Of a stretch of DNA of 64,000 nt, positions 16,691 to 25,148 are shown one piece after another. The stretch is taken from NCBI RefSeq assembly GCF_001514125.1, contig NZ_KQ948549.1:643232-707231 (forward strand), in the 5' to 3' direction. The translations under genes and the position numbers were made by a program. The notes beneath the pieces are model-generated. The model had not been told where the DNA came from, made no database searches, and was given only the letters and a program-made list of their open reading frames with translations. Source of the stretch: Streptomyces longwoodensis. GTDB taxonomy: Bacteria > Actinomycetota > Actinomycetes > Streptomycetales > Streptomycetaceae. Within the stretch, counting starts at the first letter, position 1, and each line of letters begins with the position of its first letter.

Positions 16691-17290
16691 GTGACCTCCT
16701 TCTCGCCCGGTTTCCAGGGCCGCGGCCGCCGCCCGGCGGACCGGCTGCCGCCCGGCCAGTACCCGACCGAACAGTTCCCCGTGCTGTCGGCGGGCCCGAC
16801 GCCGAAGGTGCCGACCGCGACGTGGGAGTTCACGGTCACCACCGAGCGCGGCGCCACCCACCGCTGGTCGTGGGAGCAGATGATGGCGCTGCCGCAGGAG
16901 GACACCGTCCACGACATCCACTGCGTGACCCGCTGGACGAAGTTCGACACCCACTGGCGGGGCGTCCCGCTCGACGTGTTCCTGGCGGAGGTCGACACGA
17001 GCGCCGACTTCGCCGTGGTCGCCGGCCACGGCGGCTACACCACCAACCTGCCGTTGCAGGACCTCCGCGACGGCCGCGCCTGGCTCGTCCACAGCTACGA
17101 CGGTTACCCGCTGTCGCCGGAGCACGGCGGCCCCGCCCGGCTGCTCGTGCCGCACCTGTACTTCTGGAAGTCCGCCAAGTGGGTGCGCGGGCTGCGGCTC
17201 ACGCACGAGGACGAGCCCGGCTTCTGGGAGGGCGCCGGCTACCACGACTACGGCGACCCCTGGCGCGAGCAGCGCACCTGGGGGGACTGA
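16691..17290 (+). CDS. sulfite-oxidase-like molybdopterin oxidoreductase, cytosolic
   Basis: 199 aa, one oxidoreductase molybdopterin-binding domain. HDIHCVTRWTKFDTHWRGVPLD contains the single conserved Cys that ligates Mo in the SUOX fold; LVHSYDGYPLSPEHGGPARLLVPHLYFWKSAKWVRGL is the typical C-terminal core. No Tat or Sec signal is present, unlike MsrP/YedY, so it acts in the cytosol. The GTG at 16691 has GGAG nine bases upstream. The stop overlaps the start of the FNR-like reductase by one base, and the two are probably an enzyme and its electron partner. Physiological substrate unknown. Confidence 0.87.
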   Translation: MTSFSPGFQGRGRRPADRLPPGQYPTEQFPVLSAGPTPKVPTATWEFTVTTERGATHRWSWEQMMALPQEDTVHDIHCVTRWTKFDTHWRGVPLDVFLAEVDTSADFAVVAGHGGYTTNLPLQDLRDGRAWLVHSYDGYPLSPEHGGPARLLVPHLYFWKSAKWVRGLRLTHEDEPGFWEGAGYHDYGDPWREQRTWGD

Positions 17291-18003
17291 TGCGCCCGGT
17301 ACCGTGGCGCCCGGCCCGGCTGCTGGCGCGCAGCCCGCAGACCCCCACCGCCCGCACCCTGGTGTTCTCCGTGCCCGGCTGGCCCGGCCACCTGCCCGGC
17401 CAGCACGTCGACGTCCGGCTCACCGCCGCCGACGGGTACCGGGCCGTGCGCAGCTACTCGCTGGCCGCGCCGGCCGACGGCGAGCGCGTCGAGCTCGGCG
17501 TGCAGTCGGTGCCCGGCGGGGAGGTCTCGCCGTACCTCGCGGACGTCCTGCCGGTGGACGCCCTCGTCGAGGTGCGCGGACCGCTCGGCAACTGGTTCGT
17601 GCTCCGGCCGGGCACGCTCGCCCCGGTGCTGCTGGTCGCCGGGGGAGCGGGCGTCGTCCCGCTGGTGTCGATGGTCCGCGCCCACCGGGCGGCGGCGCTG
17701 CGCGGCCCGCTCCGGCTGCTCTACTCGGTCCGGGGCCCCGACGACCTCTGGTACCGGGAGCAGTGGGCGGACCGGCACGCGGACTTCGACCTCGCCCTGC
17801 TGTACACGCGCGTGGCGCCGCCCGGCGACCGCCGCGGACCCGAGCGGATCACCGCGCGGGACCTCGCGGCCGCGGCCGCCGCCCTCGGGCCGGACGGCAC
17901 CGCCTACGTCTGCGGCCCCACCGGGTTCGTCGAGTCGGCCGCCGACCTGCTGACCGGCCTCGGCGTGGACCCGGCCACCGTCCGCACCGAACGCTTCGGC
18001 TGA
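17290..18003 (+). CDS. ferredoxin-NADP reductase-like flavoprotein
   Basis: 237 aa. The FAD-binding beta barrel carries RAVRSYSLA (RxYS motif), and the NAD(P) domain carries VAGGAGVVPLVSMVRAH and YVCGPTGFVESAADLL. There is no iron-sulfur domain, so it resembles the oxidoreductase FAD/NAD-binding subfamily that serves separate partner proteins. Coupled (TGATG) to the sulfite-oxidase-like gene, it likely passes electrons between NAD(P)H and the Mo protein. Confidence 0.87.
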   Translation: MRPVPWRPARLLARSPQTPTARTLVFSVPGWPGHLPGQHVDVRLTAADGYRAVRSYSLAAPADGERVELGVQSVPGGEVSPYLADVLPVDALVEVRGPLGNWFVLRPGTLAPVLLVAGGAGVVPLVSMVRAHRAAALRGPLRLLYSVRGPDDLWYREQWADRHADFDLALLYTRVAPPGDRRGPERITARDLAAAAAALGPDGTAYVCGPTGFVESAADLLTGLGVDPATVRTERFG

Positions 18004-18027
18004 CCCCGCCCGCCCGCGACCCGTCGC

Positions 18028-18122
18028 CGACCGACCCGCCCGCCCACGACCGACCCGCCCGCCCACGACCGACCCGCCCGCCCACGACCGACTGGCCCGC
18101 CCACGACCGAGACGCCCGCCCC
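18028..18122. repeat. five tandem copies of a 19-bp unit
   Basis: Unit cgaccgacccgcccgccca begins at 18028, 18047 and 18066 (exact), at 18085 with two changes and at 18104 with a few changes. The array fills the gap between the FNR-like gene and the DUF6510 gene. In one frame it reads as a Pro/Arg/Asp repeat but no gene fits. It is probably a replication-slippage array and may vary between isolates. Confidence 0.85.
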
Positions 18123-18161
18123 TCGCGACCGCCCCGTCCACGACCGACCCCGGGAGGACCC

Positions 18162-18434
18162 ATGGCCGACACCGCCGCCCACCTCGACGGCAACAGCCTC
18201 GCCGGGCCGCTGTCGGAGATCCTCGCCGTCGAGCCCACCGCGGCCTGGTGGCGCTGCCCGGAGTGCGCCCGCTCCGGACCGCTCGCCGAACTGCACGTCT
18301 ACGGTCCCGAACCGGGTCTGACCGCCCGCTGCCCGGGGTGCGCGTACATCGCCCTGCGGCTGGTCCGCGAGGACGGCTACGCCTGGCTGACGATGGGCTC
18401 GGCCGCCGGGGCCTTCCGCTTCCCGACGGCGTGA
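18162..18434 (+). CDS. DUF6510 family zinc-ribbon protein
   Basis: 90 aa. CPECA (residues ~32-36) and CPGCA (~58-62) form a four-Cys zinc ribbon, and the segment before it, LDGNSLAGPLSEILAVE, is characteristic of DUF6510 proteins (named from memory). These are commonly found next to sulfite-oxidase-like and FNR-like genes, as here, which suggests an accessory role for the Mo enzyme. The ATG has GGGAGG six bases upstream. It is separated from the reductase by the 19-bp repeat array. Confidence 0.8.
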   Translation: MADTAAHLDGNSLAGPLSEILAVEPTAAWWRCPECARSGPLAELHVYGPEPGLTARCPGCAYIALRLVREDGYAWLTMGSAAGAFRFPTA

Positions 18435-18533
18435 TCACCGCCACGCGCGCACCCTCGCACGCCGGGGCCCCGCCGGGGAAGATGAGGGGCAGAGCAGGCT
18501 CACCACGGCACCACCGAAGCGGAGGACGCACCC

Positions 18534-20174
18534 ATGCAGCACGAGCGAGCGGGCAGCCCGGCCGGCCCCGGGGACCTCGTCGACGTCTCCCGGCTGGTCA
18601 CCGCGTACTACGCGCTGCACCCCGACCCCGCCGACCCCGGCCAGCGGGTCGCCTTCGGCACGTCGGGACACCGGGGCTCGTCCCTGGCGGGCGCGTTCAA
18701 CGAGGACCACATCGCCGCCACCAGCCAGGCCATCTGCGAGTACCGGGCGCAGCAGGGCACCGACGGCCCCCTCTTCCTCGGCGCGGACACCCACGCCCTG
18801 TCGGAGCCGGCCCGGGTCACCGCGCTGGAGGTGTTCGCCGCCAACGGCGTGACCGTCCTCATCGACGACGCCGACGGCTACACCCCCACCCCGGCCGTCT
18901 CGCACGCCATCCTGACCCACAACCGCGGGCGCACCTCGGGCCTCGCCGACGGCGTCGTCGTCACGCCGTCGCACAACCCGCCCGCCGACGGCGGCTTCAA
19001 GTACAACCCGCCCAGCGGCGGCCCCGCCGCTTCGGACGCCACCTCCTGGATCCAGGACCGCGCCAACCAGATCATCGAGGGCGGCCTGAAGGACGTCCGA
19101 CGCCTGCCCTACGCGCGGGCCCTCGCCGCCCCCACCACCGCGCGCTACGACTTCCTCGGCACCTACGTCGCCGACCTGCCCGCCGTGCTCGACCTGGACG
19201 CGGTGCGCGCCGCGGGCGTGCGCATCGGCGCCGACCCGCTGGGCGGGGCGTCGGTCGCCTACTGGGGCCGCATCGCCGAGCAGCATGGCCTGGACCTCAC
19301 CGTGGTGAACCCGTACACCGACCCCACCTGGCGGTTCATGACGCTGGACTGGGACGGCAAGATCCGCATGGACTGCTCGTCGCCGTACGCGATGGCCTCG
19401 CTGATCGAGCAGCGCGACCGCTTCCAGATCTCCACCGGCAACGACGCCGACGCCGACCGGCACGGCATCGTCACCCCGGACGCGGGGCTGATGAACCCCA
19501 ACCACTACCTCGCCGTCGCCATCCGGTACCTGTACCACCACCGCGACCAGTGGCCGGCCGGCACCGGCGTCGGCAAGACGCTCGTCTCCTCCGCGATGAT
19601 CGACCGGGTGGCCGCCGACCTGGGCCGGCCCCTCGTCGAGGTGCCCGTCGGGTTCAAGTGGTTCGTGGACGGGCTCGTCTCCGGCACGATCGGCTTCGGC
19701 GGCGAGGAGTCCGCCGGCGCCTCCTTCCTGCGCCGCGACGGCTCGGTGTGGACCACCGACAAGGACGGCATCCTGCTCGCCCTGCTCGCCTCGGAGATCA
19801 CCGCGGTCACCGGGCGTACCCCCTCCGAGCACTACGCCGAGCTCACCTCCCGCTTCGGGGAGCCGGCCTACGCCCGCATCGACGCCCCGGCCACCCGCGA
19901 GGAGAAGGCCCTGCTCGCCAAGCTCTCGCCGGCGCAGGTCACGGCCACCTCACTGGCCGGCGACGAGGTCACCGCGGTGCTCACGGAGGCCCCGGGCAAC
20001 GGCGCCTCCATCGGCGGCATCAAGGTCACGACCGCCAACGCCTGGTTCGCGGCCCGCCCCTCCGGCACCGAGGACGTGTACAAGGTCTACGCCGAGTCCT
20101 TCCTCGGCCCCGACCACCTGGCCCGGGTGCAGGAGGAGGCCAAGGGCGTGGTCCTGGCGGCGCTCAGCGGCTGA
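18534..20174 (+). CDS. pgm: phosphoglucomutase (alpha-D-glucose phosphate-specific)
   Basis: 546 aa, full length for bacterial Pgm. It interconverts glucose-1-phosphate and glucose-6-phosphate in glycogen, trehalose and cell-wall sugar metabolism. All four signatures are visible: GTSGHRG, the phospho-Ser loop VVVTPSHNP (Ser146), the Mg-binding [10 protein letters not shown], the sugar-binding GGEESAG, and the phosphate-binding [11 protein letters not shown] near the C-terminus. The Shine-Dalgarno GGAGG is followed by ATG at 18534. A single-gene unit as far as can be seen. Confidence 0.95.
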   Translation: MQHERAGSPAGPGDLVDVSRLVTAYYALHPDPADPGQRVAFGTSGHRGSSLAGAFNEDHIAATSQAICEYRAQQGTDGPLFLGADTHALSEPARVTALEVFAANGVTVLIDDADGYTPTPAVSHAILTHNRGRTSGLADGVVVTPSHNPPADGGFKYNPPSGGPAASDATSWIQDRANQIIEGGLKDVRRLPYARALAAPTTARYDFLGTYVADLPAVLDLDAVRAAGVRIGADPLGGASVAYWGRIAEQHGLDLTVVNPYTDPTWRFMTLDWDGKIRMDCSSPYAMASLIEQRDRFQISTGNDADADRHGIVTPDAGLMNPNHYLAVAIRYLYHHRDQWPAGTGVGKTLVSSAMIDRVAADLGRPLVEVPVGFKWFVDGLVSGTIGFGGEESAGASFLRRDGSVWTTDKDGILLALLASEITAVTGRTPSEHYAELTSRFGEPAYARIDAPATREEKALLAKLSPAQVTATSLAGDEVTAVLTEAPGNGASIGGIKVTTANAWFAARPSGTEDVYKVYAESFLGPDHLARVQEEAKGVVLAALSG

Positions 20175-20289
20175 CCGGCGCTCCCGTCCGCCCCCTCCGC
20201 GCGGTGTCACGGCCCGGCCGCCGGGTACCCGGACCGGTGTCCAGGCCGGTGCGACTGCCCGGCCGCAACCGGCAGAATGCGGAGGGGTC

Positions 20290-20982
20290 ATGGCGCAGCG
20301 CGCTGAGGGGGCGGAACTGCCCCGGGGGTCGACGGCACCGGGACTGCGTCTGGCCACGGACGATCCGGAGCCGGTGCCGCCCACCGGGCCCGGCCCCACG
20401 CCGCAGGAGCTGCCGCCCGACCGCACCCAGGCCATCCTCGAGGCGGCCAAGCAGATCGGCAGCCTCCTGAAGCGGGGCGGACACCGCTTCGCCCTGGCCG
20501 GCAGCGTCGCCGTGCACGCCCTGGGCGGCCAGCGCCGGCTCCAGCACGACGCCGACTTCTGCGTCCTGCGCGAGGACGCCGACGCGGTCGCCCAGACGCT
20601 GCGCGAGGCGGGCCTGGTGGTGCGTGAACCCCCGGAGGACTGGCTGGTGAAGACCACCTGCTTCGGGCAGGACGTCGACATCATCTTCGAGCTGGCCCAC
20701 CGCCCGGTGACCCCGGACCTGCTCGCCCGGGCGCAGGAACTGTCCGTGGACTCGGTGCGGATGCCGGTGCTGGCGCCGACCGACCTGATGTGGAGCCTGC
20801 TCGCCGCGTTCGGCGAACACCACTGCGACTTCGGCGCGGTGCTCCCGGTCGCCCGGGTGCTGCGCGAGAAGGTCGACTGGGACGACGTACGGGAGCGGTG
20901 CGGGCAGGAGCCGATGGCGGACGCCTTCCTGTTCCTGCTCGAACGGCTCGACATCATCGACGCGCGGAGGGAGTCCCGATGA
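20290..20982 (+). CDS. nucleotidyltransferase-fold protein
   Basis: 230 aa. After a Pro-rich N-terminus (~45 residues) the core shows LAGSVAVHALGGQRRLQHDADFCVL, the GS...DxD pattern of nucleotidyltransferases, then VDIIFELAH with a third acidic residue. The length and helical tail resemble the AbiEii/AntA-like NTase group, but no partner antitoxin is visible. The stop overlaps the next gene (ATGA), and the trio NTase-BON-phosphoesterase is tightly coupled. Substrate unknown. Confidence 0.78.
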   Translation: MAQRAEGAELPRGSTAPGLRLATDDPEPVPPTGPGPTPQELPPDRTQAILEAAKQIGSLLKRGGHRFALAGSVAVHALGGQRRLQHDADFCVLREDADAVAQTLREAGLVVREPPEDWLVKTTCFGQDVDIIFELAHRPVTPDLLARAQELSVDSVRMPVLAPTDLMWSLLAAFGEHHCDFGAVLPVARVLREKVDWDDVRERCGQEPMADAFLFLLERLDIIDARRESR

Positions 20983-21245
20983 GCACCCATGACGCGGCGG
21001 CCGAGCCGCTCGACTACCGGGTCGCGCGGCTCGGCGAGGCCCTCGCCGCGGGCCCGCTCGGCGAGCTGGGCGTGCGGCTCGACGTCCGCGGCGGCACCGT
21101 CCTGGTGGAGGGCACGGTGCCGTCCGCCCGCTGCCGCGACGACGTGTGCGGCCTGGTCCGCGGCGAACTCGCGGACGTCCCGGTGCACTGCGACATCCTC
21201 GTCGCGGACGCCTCCGCCCCCGACCACGCCGAGGAGGTCTCGTGA
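20979..21245 (+). CDS. BON-like domain protein
   Basis: 88 aa. DYRVARLGEALAAGPLGELGVRLDVRGGTVLVEGTVPSARCRDDVCGLV follows the alpha-beta-beta pattern of BON domains (phospholipid-binding or protein-binding, often in the envelope). No signal peptide, so it is cytosolic. Middle cistron of three with 4-base overlaps on both sides, implying fixed stoichiometry with the NTase and metallophosphoesterase. Confidence 0.7.
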   Translation: MSTHDAAAEPLDYRVARLGEALAAGPLGELGVRLDVRGGTVLVEGTVPSARCRDDVCGLVRGELADVPVHCDILVADASAPDHAEEVS

Positions 21246-22012
21246 TCCGCGTCGCTGCCGTCGGTGACATCCACCTGGGCCCCGACAGCAGGGGCACGCT
21301 GCGGCCGTCGTTCGAGACGCTGCCGGAGTGCGCCGACCTGCTGCTGCTGGCCGGTGACCTGACCCGGCACGGTACGCCGGAGGAGGCCGAGGTGGTCGCC
21401 GCGGAGATCAAGGACCTGGGCGTCCCGGTCGTCGCCGTGCTCGGCAACCACGACCACCACGACGACCACCCCGACGAGGTCACCGCGATCCTGCGGGAGG
21501 CGGGCGCCCACGTCCTGGAGGGCGAGAGCGCGGTGCTGACCTGCGGGGACACCAAGGTCGGGGTGGCGGGCACCAAGGGCTTCGGCGGGGGCTTCGTGGG
21601 CCGCTGCGCCGGTGAGTTCGGCGAGCCGGTCATGAAGGAGTTCGTCGCCTACTCCCGGCGCTGCGCCGACGGCCTGCGCGGGGCGTTGCGGGAGCTGGCG
21701 GAGCAGGACTGCGACGTCCGCGTGGCGCTCACCCACTTCTCGCCCGTGCCGGACACCCTCGCCGGTGAACCGCTGGAGATCTACCCCTTCCTCGGCAGCT
21801 ACCTGCTCGCGGAGGCGATCGACACGGCCGGCGCCGACCTCGCCGTGCACGGCCACGCCCACGCGGGCACCGAGCACGGCATGACCACCGGCGGGGTCAA
21901 GGTGCGCAACGTGGCCCAGCCGGTGATCGGACGGGCCTTCCACGTCTACCACCTGCGCCCGCAGGAGCGGGCGGGCTCGGCGGCCGGGGCGGCCTCCTCG
22001 ACGGCGGGCTGA
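21242..22012 (+). CDS. metallophosphoesterase
   Basis: 256 aa, calcineurin-like fold. The metal ligands are in GDIHLGP, LAGDLTRHG, LGNHDHHDDH, ALTHFSP and VHGHAHAGTEHG, covering all five blocks. Close to the YfcE/ICC-like cytosolic phosphoesterases; substrate unknown (cyclic nucleotide or nucleotide product of the upstream NTase is a possible but unproven link). The GTG overlaps the stop of the BON gene. Confidence 0.88.
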   Translation: MIRVAAVGDIHLGPDSRGTLRPSFETLPECADLLLLAGDLTRHGTPEEAEVVAAEIKDLGVPVVAVLGNHDHHDDHPDEVTAILREAGAHVLEGESAVLTCGDTKVGVAGTKGFGGGFVGRCAGEFGEPVMKEFVAYSRRCADGLRGALRELAEQDCDVRVALTHFSPVPDTLAGEPLEIYPFLGSYLLAEAIDTAGADLAVHGHAHAGTEHGMTTGGVKVRNVAQPVIGRAFHVYHLRPQERAGSAAGAASSTAG

Positions 22013-22120
22013 ACCGGCCGGCAGCGGGTCGCGGACCACGGGTGTGACCAGCGGACCACGCGGTACTCGCGGGGCGCACGAGACACCACGTCACACCTCC
22101 CGTCCCGAAGGAGTGCCGAG

Positions 22121-22291
22121 ATGACCGTCCCCGAGGAGAACCGGCCCAAGACCGAGTCGACCGACGAGGTGCTGACGTCGGCCGAGGAGACCGAGGAGCA
22201 GGGCTCGCCGGCCGGGGGTGCCTCGGGCCGCACGATGCGCGAGGCGCTCGAGGAGGCGGGGGTCGAGCCCGACGACTTCGAGGAGCGCTGA
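22121..22291 (+). CDS. small acidic protein, 56 residues
   Basis: A short frame with GAAGGAG seven bases before ATG. The product is about one third Glu/Asp, hydrophilic and probably disordered, with a C-terminal amphipathic helix TMREALEEAGVEPDDFEER. No family recognised. It has its own ribosome site 108 bp after the phosphoesterase and ends just before a strong hairpin terminator. Confidence 0.7.
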   Translation: MTVPEENRPKTESTDEVLTSAEETEEQGSPAGGASGRTMREALEEAGVEPDDFEER

Positions 22292-22315
22292 CCCCGCGCC
22301 CCCGCAGGCCGGCCA

Positions 22316-22361
22316 CGGCCCGGCGGACGGCTGACCCCCCGGTCAGCCTCCGGCCGGGCCG
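22316..22361. terminator. bidirectional hairpin terminator
   Basis: GGCTGACC (22329-22336), loop CCCC, GGTCAGCC (22341-22348), extended outward by imperfect CGGCCCGGCGGAC / TCCGGCCGGGCCG pairing. It lies at the meeting point of the 56-residue gene (+) and the MOSC gene (-) and includes the last codons of the MOSC gene. Confidence 0.7.
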
Positions 22362-22861
22362 TCGTCGTCGGCGGGGACGACGCGGAAGGCGGCCCCGCCC
22401 ACCGTGAGGATGCCGTCCGACAGTGGGGTGCAGCGCACGCCGCCCCCGCCGCGCAGGGCGCGCTGCGCGCCCGGTCCCAGGGTGGCGTCCATCCAGGCGC
22501 AGGGGCGGGCCGGGCGGTTCACCGCGAACCGCACCGGGCCGCTGCCGCAGTCCAGTTCCACGGTGGCGCCGACCAGCGCATCCACGTCCACGCCCCGCAG
22601 CAGGACGTTGCGGCGGGTGTGCCGCAGGTCCGCCCAGGGGGCGATGGCGCGCGGCAGGTTCTCCTCGGCCATGAGGGTCACCGACGCGTCGCGGTGCGCG
22701 GGCCGCGCGTAGTAGCGGTCGCCGACCAGTCCGAGGTGGCGCCGTACCTCCACCGACTCCACGCGCTCGTCGTCCGGCCCGGGCGAGGGCCCGTCGGCCG
22801 GACGCCCGGCGTACCGGTGCGCCGGCGAGACCAGCAGCTGCACCACCTCGACCCGGATCAT
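22343..22861 (-). CDS. MOSC domain protein
   Basis: 172 aa. LGLVGDRYYARP, RRNVLLRGVDVDAL and the Cys-bearing RPARPCAWMDATLG identify the MOSC (MoCo sulfurase C-terminal) fold, in which the Cys carries sulfur for molybdenum cofactor maturation or uses MoCo as a reductase. It stands alone rather than fused to a 2Fe-2S domain. The presence of Mo genes at 16691 and 44837 in the same window is a possible functional link only. Confidence 0.88.
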   Translation of the reverse strand: MIRVEVVQLLVSPAHRYAGRPADGPSPGPDDERVESVEVRRHLGLVGDRYYARPAHRDASVTLMAEENLPRAIAPWADLRHTRRNVLLRGVDVDALVGATVELDCGSGPVRFAVNRPARPCAWMDATLGPGAQRALRGGGGVRCTPLSDGILTVGGAAFRVVPADDDGPAGG

Positions 22862-22870
22862 GGGCCCACC

Positions 22871-23572
22871 CTAGGGGGTCTCCTCGCCCGCGGGGGTGCG
22901 CTCCGGCCCGGCCACCTGCGTCAGCGGCGTCCCGGCCGCCCACAGGCGTAATCGGGCGCCGTCGACGAGGTAGGTGCGACCCTGCCGGGAGGCCCACACG
23001 ACGTCCCGGTGGGAGAACGTGCCGCGGTGCACGACCAGCCGCAGCCACGGCCCTGACCTCCGCCGCGCCGGGAGCCGCGTGCGGCAGGCGCAGGACGTCT
23101 CCTCGTCGGGCAGGGGCTCGGCGACCGGGCGGAACACCACGTCGAGCAGCCGGCCGTGCCGGTCGCGCGCGGCGAGGTGCGGCACGGTGTGCTCCGACGG
23201 CGGCAGCACCCGCCAGCCGTCCCGGCGCAGCATCCGGGCCACCGCCACGGCCAGCGCCGGGACGTCCAGTTCGGCCAGCTCGGGCGCGGTGTAGTAGCCC
23301 GCGCTGCGTCGTACACGCGTCCGGAAGCGGCGGCCCGCCACGACGGCCGTCACCGTGACCGCCGCCAGGACGGAGACCACCGCCGCGGGCCCGACGGTGC
23401 GCCAGGCCAGCGCGAGGCCCGCCGTCGCGGCGCACACGACGGCCACCAGGCCGGTGAGCGCGGGCAGCACCTGCCGCAGCCGGGGGCCGTCCCGCCCCGT
23501 CGCGCGCGTCGAGCGGCCGCTCCCGGCACGCGCCCGTGCGCCCTCCGGTCCCCGTCCGTCGCCGCCCGTCAT
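22871..23572 (-). CDS. membrane protein with C-terminal soluble domain, unknown
   Basis: 233 aa from the ATG at 23572. Arg/Gly-rich N-terminus, two close membrane helices (~residues 35-85, VLPALTGLVAVVCAATAGLALAW and SVLAAVTVTAVVA), then a cytosolic domain. ELDVPALAVAVARMLRRDGWRVL followed by RDRHGRLLDVVFRP loosely recalls the N-terminal part of Mrr-type restriction-endonuclease-fold proteins, but the catalytic residues are not evident. It ends 9 bases before the MOSC start, so the two are likely co-transcribed. Confidence 0.65.
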   Translation of the reverse strand: MTGGDGRGPEGARARAGSGRSTRATGRDGPRLRQVLPALTGLVAVVCAATAGLALAWRTVGPAAVVSVLAAVTVTAVVAGRRFRTRVRRSAGYYTAPELAELDVPALAVAVARMLRRDGWRVLPPSEHTVPHLAARDRHGRLLDVVFRPVAEPLPDEETSCACRTRLPARRRSGPWLRLVVHRGTFSHRDVVWASRQGRTYLVDGARLRLWAAGTPLTQVAGPERTPAGEETP

Positions 23573-23755
23573 CGGCGTCGCCCCCCGCCCCCGGACACGC
23601 CCTCGTGTGAGGAGGGGATACCCATCGGCACGACGCGGTGCCCCGGTGCGGCGCAATCAGGCCAAGGGTTGGCCGAAGTGAGCCGGGCCTCGCCGGGGCC
23701 GCCGCCGGAAGTGCCGGCCGGGCCGTTGTCAGTGGCGCGTGCGAGGCTGCTGGCC

Positions 23756-24028
23756 ATGGACGAGACGGAGTTCATGCGCGGCCGTGTGTACGGCGCCGAC
23801 CACGACGACGCGAGCCCCCGCCCCGGCCGCGCCTACGCCGAACTCGTCGGCGGCCCGCTGGACGGCCTGCTGCTCGACGTCACCGGCCGCCCCGACGACG
23901 CGCCCCGCGAGGTCGCGCTGACCACGGAGATAGGCCGCTACGGGCCGGGCGGGCGCGCCGTGTACCGGTGCCGCCCGGCCGACGCCCGCCGCTTCGACTG
24001 GGTGGAGGACACGCCGGGCGCGCTCTGA
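23756..24028 (+). CDS. conserved small hypothetical protein
   Basis: 90 aa. AYAELVGGPLDGLLLDVTGRPDD and EIGRYGPGGRAVYRCRPADARRFDWVEDTP make a compact beta-rich protein of a type common in Streptomyces genomes, function unknown. The ATG at 23756 follows no clear Shine-Dalgarno, so an upstream in-frame GTG (about 23732) or leaderless expression is possible. Confidence 0.65.
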   Translation: MDETEFMRGRVYGADHDDASPRPGRAYAELVGGPLDGLLLDVTGRPDDAPREVALTTEIGRYGPGGRAVYRCRPADARRFDWVEDTPGAL

Positions 24029-24101
24029 GGGCCGCCGCACCGACCCGGCTTGTTCGATCCTACGAACCTGTGCGCGAAGGGGTGCCGCGTGTACACGTCA
24101 G

Positions 24102-24124
24102 CTGATAGGAAACCTTCCTGTCAG
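24102..24124. promoter_or_regulatory. palindromic operator upstream of chitosanase
   Basis: CTGA-N-AGGAA-N3-TTCCT-N-TCAG is a 23-bp perfect interrupted palindrome, 97 bp before the chitosanase start. Actinomycete chitosanase promoters are known to carry a conserved palindrome bound by the ROK repressor CsnR, and this site fits in position and GGAA/TTCC content (recalled, not aligned). A second palindrome GTTCG-N6-CGAAC lies at 24052-24067 and may overlap the promoter. Confidence 0.6.
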
Positions 24125-24220
24125 TTCGCTCGGCCGCGCCACCGGTCCACCGGTACGGGGCCGCGCGACACCGACGCGGTTCCACCCCCCCTCCCACCCC
24201 CCACCACCCCTGGAGAACCC

Positions 24221-25063
24221 GTGGTGCGCACACCCGACGACACAGCAGGACCCTCCGGCACCTCCCGTCGCACGGTCATCGCCCTGATGGGCGCCCTGGC
24301 CGCGACCCCGCTGCTCGCCTCCCCGGGCGAGGCGGCGACCCGGCCGCTCGCCGCGGTCGGCCTCGACGACCCGGCGAAGAAGGAGATCGCCATGAAGCTC
24401 GTGTCGAGCGCGGAGAACTCCTCGCTCGACTGGAAGGCGCAGTACCAGTACATCGAGGACATCGGCGACGGCCGCGGCTACACCGCCGGCATCATCGGCT
24501 TCTGTTCCGGCACCGGCGACATGCTCGACCTGGTGCAGCTCTACACCGACCGCAAGCCCGGCAACGTCCTCGCGGGCTACCTGCCCGCGCTGCGCCGGGT
24601 CGACGGCACCGACTCGCATGCCGGCCTCGACCCGAACTTCCCGCGCGACTGGCGCAGGGCCGCCCAGGACACGGCGTTCCAGCAGGCGCAGAACGACGAG
24701 CGCGACCGCGTCTACTTCAACCCGGCCGTCCGCCAGGGCAAGACCGACGGGCTGCGCGCCCTCGGCCAGTTCGCCTACTACGACGCGATCGTCATGCACG
24801 GCGACGGCGACGACCCGACCAGCTTCCGCAACATCCGCAAGCGGGCGCTGCGCAGCGCCAAGCCGCCGGCGCAGGGCGGCAACGAGACGACGTACCTCAA
24901 CGCCTTCCTCGACGCCCGGGTGTGGGCGATGAAGCAGGAGGAGGCGCACAGCGACACCAGCCGCGTCGACACGGCGCAGCGGGTCTTCCTGCGCAACGGC
25001 AACCTCGACCTGAACCCGCCGCTGGACTGGAAGGTCTACGGCGACAGCTACCACATCGGCTGA
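24221..25063 (+). CDS. csn: secreted chitosanase, glycoside hydrolase family 46
   Basis: 280 aa. A twin-arginine signal (TSRRTVIALMGALAATPLLA, residues ~14-33) precedes the mature enzyme. Block SSAENSSLDW contains catalytic Glu65, and EDIGDGRGYTAGIIGFCSGTGDML contains catalytic Asp83, 18 residues later as in Streptomyces sp. N174 chitosanase. It cleaves beta-1,4 bonds of chitosan outside the cell. The GTG at 24221 follows GGAG; an immediately following GTG is an alternative. The longer upstream frame would add about 57 residues with no signal logic and is rejected. Confidence 0.95.
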   Translation: MVRTPDDTAGPSGTSRRTVIALMGALAATPLLASPGEAATRPLAAVGLDDPAKKEIAMKLVSSAENSSLDWKAQYQYIEDIGDGRGYTAGIIGFCSGTGDMLDLVQLYTDRKPGNVLAGYLPALRRVDGTDSHAGLDPNFPRDWRRAAQDTAFQQAQNDERDRVYFNPAVRQGKTDGLRALGQFAYYDAIVMHGDGDDPTSFRNIRKRALRSAKPPAQGGNETTYLNAFLDARVWAMKQEEAHSDTSRVDTAQRVFLRNGNLDLNPPLDWKVYGDSYHIG

Positions 25064-25079
25064 CCGGCCGACGTGGGAA

Positions 25080-25118
25080 GGCGGGGCCGCCGGGGACACC
25101 TCACCCGGCGGCCCCGCC
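25080..25118. terminator. bidirectional hairpin terminator
   Basis: A perfect 15-base stem GGCGGGGCCGCCGGG (25080-25094) pairs with 25104-25118 across a 9-base loop. It lies between the convergent chitosanase (+) and lipase (-). Confidence 0.8.
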
Positions 25119-25148
25119 GCACGTCACGGGGCGCACGCGCCCCGGTGC

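Noticed and set aside
23756..24028. Leaderless promoter directly before the 90-residue gene
   Set aside because: TTGTCA lies upstream but the spacing to any -10-like hexamer near the ATG is too short; not reported as a promoter.
24050..24220. Longer chitosanase start
   Set aside because: It would place the Tat signal internally and translate the operator region; GTG 24221 follows a Shine-Dalgarno.
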